Source: M3007 sp041736625 (lineage in GTDB: Bacteria > Bacteroidota > Bacteroidia > Chitinophagales > Saprospiraceae). Taken from it: DNA of 15,892 bases. How positions within the stretch are numbered: the first letter of the stretch is position 1; the number at the start of each line of letters is the position of its first letter. Below are positions 6,650 through 13,700 of the stretch, in pieces. The notes beneath the pieces were generated by a model that made no database searches, was not told the DNA's origin, and saw only the letters and a list, made by a program, of their open reading frames with translations. The stretch spans positions 1-15,892 of the forward strand of contig JBGSTG010000047.1 of assembly GCA_041736625.1 (NCBI GenBank), in the 5' to 3' direction. A program made the translations under genes and the position numbers.

Positions 6650-9151
6650 ATGGAAATGAATGTTCGTCCCCGGTCCTCGGGGCCATCGCTTTTTGGGCTG
6701 ATTCTTATCGCTTTTTTTTCGCTGGGTAGCCCTGCAATGGGTAGTGTCAACAATGTCGTTTACGTCGACAAGGATGCTGCAGGCGCCAACAACGGCTCCT
6801 CCTGGTTAAATGCGTTCACCGACCTGCAGACCGCTCTTGCCTTTGTCAAAGTCAACCCCACGGTCACGGAAATCTGGGTGGCCGAAGGCGCGTACAAGCC
6901 AACATCCGGAAGCGATCGGGCAGCTACTTTTGTCATCCCGAACGGTTTGGCTGTTTATGGCGGCTTCGAAGGTACGGAATCCGACCGCGATGCGCGGGAT
7001 TGGGTGACAAACGTGACAACGCTGACCGGAGACCTGACGGGCGATGATGGCCCCAATTTTGCCAACAATGATGAGAATGCGTACAGGATTGTGTATTTCG
7101 ACCACGTGAACAGCAGTACCATTCTCGACGGGTTTACCATAGCAGGGGCAAACGGAGAATTGACGCGAAACGGAGGCGGCATATACAACGACGGCAGCGG
7201 AGTTGACCGACTAAGCAACCCGCGCATTGCCAATTGCACATTCATTGCCAATGTGGCAAGAAGTGGCGCCGGTTTATTCAACGATGGGTTTCGTGGTACC
7301 AGCAGCCCTCAGATAGAGAACTGTATATTTTCGGGCAACCTGGCCACCAGAGACGGTGGTGCAGCGTACAATTTCGGGGGCACCAACGGCAACAGCAGCC
7401 CCGCCTTTATCAATTGCCTGTTCACGGGAAACAAGGCCCAGCGGATTGGTGGCGCTGTGTTCAATGATGTAAACGACGGATCCGGCGGGGTAAGCAATCC
7501 GGTGTTTATGCAATGCACGTTTGTCGGCAATGAAGCCGATTTCGGTATAGGCGCCATGAACAACGACAACGGCGTCGGCGTTGGAACATGCTCGCCCGTC
7601 ATCACCAATTGCATTTTTTGGGACAACGATGGACAGATAAACAACCAGAACGCCACCCCTGTGGTATCGTATACCCTGATACAGGACGGTTACCTCGGTA
7701 CCGGCAACAAGAATGAAGATCCTGTCTTTGATGGCCCTGCAGACCCCGATGGGCCGGACAATACATTCCGCACCATCGACGATGGCCTTCGGCCAAAAGT
7801 CTGCTCACCTGCCGTAGATATGGGCACAAATGCCGGCGCTCCTTCCTCCGACCTCCTGGGCAATACCCGTCCTTTTAACGGCATGACGGACATGGGCGCG
7901 TACGAGTACCAGGGTACAGGGCCATTCTGCACGATCATTTCCGGTACCATTCGCTGGTCGACAAACCCTGCTCTTGGTGTGGCAGACGCAGTGGCGGGCG
8001 TTACCGGCGACGATTCGGGAAGCGACCACACGGATGTGAACGGCGACTATCTGGTGGGGCTGGGGAGCGGGGCCGACTTCACCGTCACCCCCACCAAAAC
8101 CATCAACAAATTTAACGGCGTCACCGCCGCCGACGCCGCGCGCATCCAGCAGCACATCGCCGGCAACGCACCCCTCGGCGCACCGTTTCCCCGCATCGGC
8201 GCCGACGTGAATAAATCCGGAAGCATTACCACGGCCGACGCGGGTCTCATCACCCAGGCCCTGCTGGGCAACCCTTCAGCCAACAACATCTGGAATGCTT
8301 CCTGGCGTTTTGTTGACGCCGATTATGTCTTTCCCAACCCGAATGCGCCGTGGAACTTCCCGGAAAGCGTGTCGCTCACCGGCGTGAGCGGAGCGGCTAT
8401 GGGTATCGATTTCACCGGCATCAAACTCGGCGACGTGGCCGCGCCGTTCGCCGATCCCGCCATGCGCCCCGAGCCAGTGGTTTTGCGTTGCCCGGATTGG
8501 CCGCTGGCGGTCGACGCAGCCCTCGAGGTGCCCGTATCGGTGGAAGGGTTCCGCAACGTCGCCGCATTCCAGTTTGCACTGAACTTCGACGCCGATGCGC
8601 TGGCGTTTGAAGGCATCACCACGCCCGACGGCGGCCTGTTGCGTCCGGAGCAGTTCGGGACCTACAACGTTGAAAACGGCGAATTGCGCGCCGTCTACGC
8701 CCAGGCTGAAGGCGGCGATCTGGCATCCGGCGCTGCGTTCTTCACCCTGCACTTCCGGGCGAAAACTGGCGGGGCGATGGTGAGTGACCTGCTGCGGTTG
8801 AACGAGGATTTACTGCCGGCCGAAGCCTACACGCCGGAGATGTTTATCAAACCGGTTCAGCTGATCTTTGGGCAAACAACTTCCAGCGTTGACCCATCGG
8901 CCGGCACGCCCATCCTGTTTGCGCAGCCCAACCCCGCGCGTGACCGCACGAACCTGCACTTTTCCTTGCCGGCAGGCGGCGAAGCGGTCATCCGGGTAAC
9001 CGACATGAGCGGCCGCCTGGTCGTGACACAAAAGGCGAACTACGCCGCTGGGGCGTACGTGCTGCCGGTGGAATTGCCGCACCCGGGTATGTATGTGGCG
9101 GAATTGCGCATGGCGACCGGGGTTAAGTTGGTAAAGGTGGTGGCGGAGTAG
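6650..9151 (+). CDS. Secreted parallel beta-helix protein with dockerin-like, cohesin-like and T9SS sorting domains
   Basis: Exported protein of 833 residues. A signal peptide (hydrophobic LFGLILIAFFSLG, cleavage likely after AMG) leads into a right-handed parallel beta-helix of the 'choice-of-anchor Q' kind. Five turns of about 30 residues repeat the pattern (S/N)P-x-[IF]-x-[NQ]-C-x-F near residues 190, 219, 250, 283 and 314, stacking a Cys at the same place; the module ends MGAYEYQG near 420. A short carboxypeptidase-regulatory-like beta domain follows (about 430-480). Next comes a dockerin-like pair: NKFNGVTAADAARI is degenerate, while DVNKSGSITTADAGL (about 519) keeps the calcium-loop residues. 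A cohesin-like beta domain spans about 610-735 (VAAFQFALNFDADALAF). The T9SS type A sorting domain (about 755-833) starts QPNPARDRTNLHF and ends GVKLVKVVAE. Cell-surface attachment or release by T9SS is expected. No catalytic residues for a pectate lyase were recognised. ATG 6617 and 6656 are alternative starts. Confidence 0.88.
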   Translation: MEMNVRPRSSGPSLFGLILIAFFSLGSPAMGSVNNVVYVDKDAAGANNGSSWLNAFTDLQTALAFVKVNPTVTEIWVAEGAYKPTSGSDRAATFVIPNGLAVYGGFEGTESDRDARDWVTNVTTLTGDLTGDDGPNFANNDENAYRIVYFDHVNSSTILDGFTIAGANGELTRNGGGIYNDGSGVDRLSNPRIANCTFIANVARSGAGLFNDGFRGTSSPQIENCIFSGNLATRDGGAAYNFGGTNGNSSPAFINCLFTGNKAQRIGGAVFNDVNDGSGGVSNPVFMQCTFVGNEADFGIGAMNNDNGVGVGTCSPVITNCIFWDNDGQINNQNATPVVSYTLIQDGYLGTGNKNEDPVFDGPADPDGPDNTFRTIDDGLRPKVCSPAVDMGTNAGAPSSDLLGNTRPFNGMTDMGAYEYQGTGPFCTIISGTIRWSTNPALGVADAVAGVTGDDSGSDHTDVNGDYLVGLGSGADFTVTPTKTINKFNGVTAADAARIQQHIAGNAPLGAPFPRIGADVNKSGSITTADAGLITQALLGNPSANNIWNASWRFVDADYVFPNPNAPWNFPESVSLTGVSGAAMGIDFTGIKLGDVAAPFADPAMRPEPVVLRCPDWPLAVDAALEVPVSVEGFRNVAAFQFALNFDADALAFEGITTPDGGLLRPEQFGTYNVENGELRAVYAQAEGGDLASGAAFFTLHFRAKTGGAMVSDLLRLNEDLLPAEAYTPEMFIKPVQLIFGQTTSSVDPSAGTPILFAQPNPARDRTNLHFSLPAGGEAVIRVTDMSGRLVVTQKANYAAGAYVLPVELPHPGMYVAELRMATGVKLVKVVAE

Positions 9152-9160
9152 CGGGTGCAG

Positions 9161-9201
9161 CATGCGTCAGCCGTATAATTCAGGATGACGCATGTTTTTT
9201 T
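9161..9201 (+). terminator. Intrinsic terminator after the beta-helix gene
   Basis: CATGCGTCA (9161-9169) and TGACGCATG (9186-9194) form a perfect 9-bp stem around a 16-nt loop, directly followed by seven T residues (9195-9201). It starts 10 bp after the stop codon at 9151. The remainder of the 232-bp gap up to 9383 is markedly AT-rich and holds the next gene's promoter element; nothing else was recognised in it. Confidence 0.9.
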
Positions 9202-9297
9202 ATTCAAAATTTTATTTAACATATTTATTGATATAATACTTGTCATTTTTCAAATCCTGTAGTGGAGGGTACCAGATACAACGTTGTACTATATTAA

Positions 9298-9305
9298 TAC
9301 CTTTG
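9298..9305 (+). promoter_or_regulatory. Bacteroidota -7 promoter element, tail-fibre-like gene
   Basis: TACCTTTG, identical to the element before the beta-helix gene at 6601. Transcription would start near 9312, leaving a leader of about 70 nt before the ATG at 9384. No TTTG at the -33 spacing was found. Confidence 0.65.
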
Positions 9306-9383
9306 TTCGATTTTTTCTGCCGTCAGCTGTATGCGTCCAGGTGCAGGGAATTCCATTTTTTACCATCAAATTCATTCATACCT

Positions 9384-10712
9384 ATGAAAATTTCGTCTAC
9401 TCCTTGGGGTTTTCTGTTGCTCTTTACCTGCTTTGTGGGTACACTCACCAGCCTGCATGCCCAAATTGATCCTACCCTCAGCGTCCAGGGCATCCTGAAA
9501 AAGGCCAACGGCGTGGCCGTGGACGACGGTACGTACTCCATCACGTTCAGGTTGTACACCCAGCCTACGGGCGGCACAGCGCTATGGTCCGAAACCCAGT
9601 CGTCTGTAGAAGTGAGCAGCGGTATTTACAGCGCTACGCTGGGAACGGTAACGCCACTGAGTGTGGCCTTCGACCAATTGTACTACCTTGGCGTAACGGT
9701 TGGTTCTACCGAGCTCACACCGCGGGTGTTGCTCACCTCGGCGCCCTACGCCCTGTCGCTGATCGGGCAGAGCAATAAATTCCCCAGTGCGGGCGGCGTA
9801 CGGGCCGACAGCATGCGCGTCGCCACCAACCTGGTGGTAAACGGCAACCTCCCCACGACCCACAGCATTGTGGCCGTGGGCGGTTACCTGGCCCGCGGCG
9901 GTGCACCCGGCTTGAGCGGCGCCAACAACAACGGTTATGCCTTCGACGGCAACAGCGGGGATAAAGACAGCGGGGTGTTCGGTACGGCCGACGGGCGCGT
10001 GTCGTTGTACTCCAACAATACGGAGGTGCTGGCGGTGACGCCGGGTACGGTTACGGTTGCCGGCACGGTGAGCGCCAACGGTGTTGCCGTGAATAATAAC
10101 GGTTCGGTATCTTACAACGGCCTGAACGACTGGCGTTTGGTGGAGGTGGATTACCTGGAAAACAATAATGAAGGGTGGCAAGTATATGGGCCGCCTCCCA
10201 ATAATGGTAACGCCAACGCGTGGAACAACGGAACGGGTACCGCGGCCACAGTGGTTGATTTCGGCAATTTTGCCGGTAAGGCACTGCGGCCTAACCAAAA
10301 CTGGCTGGTGTTCAAAAAAAGCTTTACTCCTCCGGGAAACTACACATACATCAAAGTGAAATTCAGGTATTTCTTTTTAGACTCCTGGGGATTTGGTGGA
10401 GGCGACCAGGGTTGGGCAGCTTTTGCTCCGAATGCAACCGGCACACCACTACGAGTCGGCTGGGCTATCGTGCCATCGCTGGTTCAGGCTGGAGGCAATA
10501 TGGGCACCACGCAATTTGAAGCGCAAACCAACTTCGCCAATACGGTGAACGGATTAGGAATCGACATAGGAGATTTCTGGACTGATGCCGAAATGAACGC
10601 CTACTACCCTTCCACCAACGGTACCTTTTGGGTCATGTTCGGCGCCGGACTTGACATGGGCGTGCCGGACGAAAACTTCGCCGTAGGCATGATCGAGATA
10701 TGGGTCAAATGA
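9384..10712 (+). CDS. Exported protein with tail-fibre-like head domain and unknown C-terminal domain
   Basis: Protein of 442 residues with a clear Sec signal peptide (hydrophobic WGFLLLFTCFVGTL, cleavage after LHA at 26). Residues about 29-125 (VQGILKKANGVAVDDGTYSI to LTSAPYALSL) match the beta domain often found at the start of bacterial tail-fibre-domain or endosialidase-chaperone-type surface proteins. A stalk-like stretch rich in Gly, Asn and Val follows (about 125-240), with SNKFPSAG, GNSGDKDSGVFG and NNTEVLAVTPGTVTVAG. The last 200 residues (about 245-442) are rich in aromatics, Gly and Asn and look like a beta-sandwich; I do not recognise the family. No T9SS sorting domain and no endosialidase chaperone are present, so how it would leave the periplasm is unclear. 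ATG 9384 is set by the signal peptide. The giant gene at 10763 follows after 50 bp. An adhesin or surface-fibre role is inference only. Confidence 0.8.
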   Translation: MKISSTPWGFLLLFTCFVGTLTSLHAQIDPTLSVQGILKKANGVAVDDGTYSITFRLYTQPTGGTALWSETQSSVEVSSGIYSATLGTVTPLSVAFDQLYYLGVTVGSTELTPRVLLTSAPYALSLIGQSNKFPSAGGVRADSMRVATNLVVNGNLPTTHSIVAVGGYLARGGAPGLSGANNNGYAFDGNSGDKDSGVFGTADGRVSLYSNNTEVLAVTPGTVTVAGTVSANGVAVNNNGSVSYNGLNDWRLVEVDYLENNNEGWQVYGPPPNNGNANAWNNGTGTAATVVDFGNFAGKALRPNQNWLVFKKSFTPPGNYTYIKVKFRYFFLDSWGFGGGDQGWAAFAPNATGTPLRVGWAIVPSLVQAGGNMGTTQFEAQTNFANTVNGLGIDIGDFWTDAEMNAYYPSTNGTFWVMFGAGLDMGVPDENFAVGMIEIWVK

Positions 10713-10715
10713 TCC

Positions 10716-10767
10716 CGCATGACTGTTTTCTCCCGATTTGTTTCACACAAAAAAGCAAGGTCATGCG
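10716..10767 (+). other. Inverted repeat enclosing the start codon of the giant gene
   Basis: CGCATGAC (10716-10723) and GTCATGCG (10760-10767) are a perfect 8-bp inverted repeat with a 36-nt loop. The right arm includes the ATG at 10763-10765, so folding of the message would hide the start codon. The stop of the preceding gene (10710-10712) lies just left of the repeat, so ribosomes finishing that gene could open it. Confidence 0.45.
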
Positions 10768-13700
10768 CCCGAACTATATTCCGTTTATTCTTTTAATGCT
10801 ATTGGGCCTCTCTTGCGGATTACCGCTGTCGGCTCAAGTTACTTGCGGCCCTGACCCGGTCATAGACACCTCCGGCTTCTCCGGCACCGCCTTTTTCAAC
10901 TTCGGCAGCAGCGCGCGCCTGACCAGTCAACAGCGCAAAATGTCGATCGCCGTCGGGCAAACCTTTGTCGGCTATCTCGACGGTCTGGAGAACAATTCCA
11001 CCCTCGGTTTTTATTCCCGCTACCTGCTCCCGCCTTTTGCGGTGGCGCTCACCGCTACCCAGGGCGACCTGCTCGATCGCATCCAGCTGAGCTGGGAGAT
11101 TGACGCGCTGGGGCCGACGCCGAATGAGGGGTTCAACATCTACCGCGACGGCATCTTCCTCGCCGCGGTCGGCAGCAACATTCGTACCTACAACGACTTC
11201 AACGTCATCGCCGGCACCGCCTACAACTACGAGGTGCGCGGCCTGAACATTTACGGCGAGGGTGCCTCCGGCAGGGCCATCGGCTTCCAGGTGCCCAACG
11301 GCACCGTTACCGGGTGGGTGCAAACGCCCAGCGGCCGGCCGGTGCCCGACGCGTTGGTGGCGCTGACGCCCTTGCAGGGGTTCTCCCTGCAGTTTGGGCC
11401 GACAGACGGGGCCTTCGCGCCCGTGGACACCGCGCTTGGCCCGTTCCTGCCGGCCACCGGCGCCGACTGGACCCTGACGTTCTGGATGAAGACCGATTCG
11501 GCCGGGGCCAACGCCGGCGTCCTGCAACTGTTGCCCTTTCCGCTGTTTATCCGCGCCCTGCCCAGTTCCGGCGGAACGGAAGGCGTGGAGGTTGCCACTA
11601 CTGCGTTGGGCCCGACGCTGCTGTCTGCTGTGTTCCCGGACACCACAAAAAACGGCTGGCAGCACCTTGCCCTGACCTACGACGGCAGCACCGGCCTGGG
11701 GAGGTTGTACCTGAACGGTGTGCTGGTATCGCTGTCGCCCCTCACGGCGCTGCCCTCGGCCGACGAGCTCAACCTCGGCAGCCGCACCGGCACCGGCGGA
11801 TGGGCGGGCTGCATGGACGAACTGCGCATCTACCACCGCCGCCTCGACGAGCTCGACCTGGGCGAGGTGCAGATGGGCACCGCATCCAGCCTCACGCCCG
11901 GTCTTACGCATTACTGGAAGTTTGATGAAGAACGGGGCGCCAAGTCCTTTGACGTGGTCAGCCGCTACAAGCTATACTTCTGCGGCGCCGCCTTCAAACT
12001 CGACCGGCCGTATGTGCGCACCATGGGCAAGACCAATGCGCAGGGCTACTACCGCATCGAGTCGGCCAGCTACGGCACCGGCACGACGTTCCTCGCCGAG
12101 CCGATGAAAGATTTTTACCTGTACCGCGCACTCCGGTTTGTGCGCGACTCGCAGGATTACGCCACGCTGCCCGACTTTTCCCTGACGCCGAAAGCGACCC
12201 TAGAACTGTGGGTGAACAGCGCCGGCCCGGACGGGGAGCAGTGCCTGCTGTCCAAAAAATGGCCGGGAAATGATTTCCGTCTGCTGTTGAAACCTGCCGG
12301 GCTGGACAACAGCCTGTGGGTTTACCTGAACGGGCAGGAGCACAACTTCGGCGCGCTCAGCATGGGCTATCAGCACATCGCCTTTACCATAGACAGCAGT
12401 GGCGCCGACCGGCTGGTCAGCGCGTACAAAAACGGTGTGTTGCTCGACAGCCATACCTTCAACGGCGTGACGGGCAACTGGTCCGACACCACCCAGGTGT
12501 GGTATGTCGGCGCTCGCCCCAGCGGCATGGGTACGACCGACAACTTCGGCGGGCTCATCGACGAGATAGCCTTGTACGACACGACACTGAGTGTAGCGGC
12601 CATTCAGGATCATTTCCAAAAGCCGCGCGACGCCCAGGGCAGGGGTTTGCGCGTGTACTTCAGCATGGACGAGGGCAACGGCAACCGGTTGAACACCAGC
12701 GGTTCCCTGTTGCTGCCTTTCGGCACGATTGCCGGCGCCGACTGGAGCGTTTTTGCGGCCCGGCAAACGACCACCCCGCATGAATTTACCCCCGAGACCC
12801 GGCAGGTGACCCTGAACCCGAGCGTGACCTCAGTGGATCAGGTAGATTTTGTTGACCGCTCCACCGTGCCCGTTTCCGGCTTTGTGCGGTACAAAAACAC
12901 CGACTGTTTTGCCCCCAATGTGGAAATACTGGTGAATGGCGCCCGTTTCAACCCGGCGATTTTCACCGATTCCACCGGAAAATTTGTGATCGATTTCGAT
13001 CCGGGCGCCACCGCAGAGCTCACGCCGGTTTTTGAAGACCATGTTTTTACACCGGCAAAATGGGAGGTGACAAACGTATCCAGCCCCATCGCCGGTATTT
13101 TGTTCAACGACATCACCACGCGCAAGGTAACCGGTCAGGTCGCCGGCGGCTTGTGCAAGAAGTCCGTCATCGAAGCGCCGCCGGGCACAGGCCAAGGCAC
13201 GGTTTGCCGCGTACAGGTGCGTTCTATCGACGGTTGCCTCGAACGGGAACTGACCATTGACAATCAGGAGGGCTTCTACGAATTCGAGGAACTCCCCCCT
13301 TTAGAGGCCATGACCGTGGCCGTGGTGGAGCACTCCAACCCCGACATCAAGGCGTTTTTTCAGGTCGAAGGGGGCTCTACCGTGAACATCAGTGCGATGG
13401 ATACCGTCCTCGACTTTATCTATTTCGCCGAACCCCGGGTGCAGATCGCCAGCGGACTGGACACGGTTCCGGGATGCAGCCCCGGTGTTATCGTGCTGGA
13501 TCAAGGGTCGCTGGAAACCATAGTCATACAACTGGTCGAGGTGTACGTGGCAACCCCTTCAGACGACGGCATCTGTCTGTTGGACACGGCGAATTTCAGG
13601 ATCATCAACGGCATTGCCGATCAGACGATCGACACGGCCATGGCCAACGGAATGTTGGAATACCAATTCCGCGTGGGCGACCCCAATGTATCGCCACCCT

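Noticed and set aside
6650..9151. Pectate lyase or other polysaccharide lyase
   Set aside because: The beta-helix fold is shared by many non-enzymes and no catalytic Arg/Lys/Asp lyase signature could be identified.
9384..10712. Remnant of a prophage or contractile injection system (tail fibre)
   Set aside because: The protein has a Sec signal peptide and no neighbouring phage structural, lysis or integrase genes exist in the window.
10820..11911. Minus-strand open frame of 363 codons opposite the giant LamG gene
   Set aside because: The plus strand encodes clear FnIII and LamG features throughout this stretch, so the minus-strand frame is a shadow.
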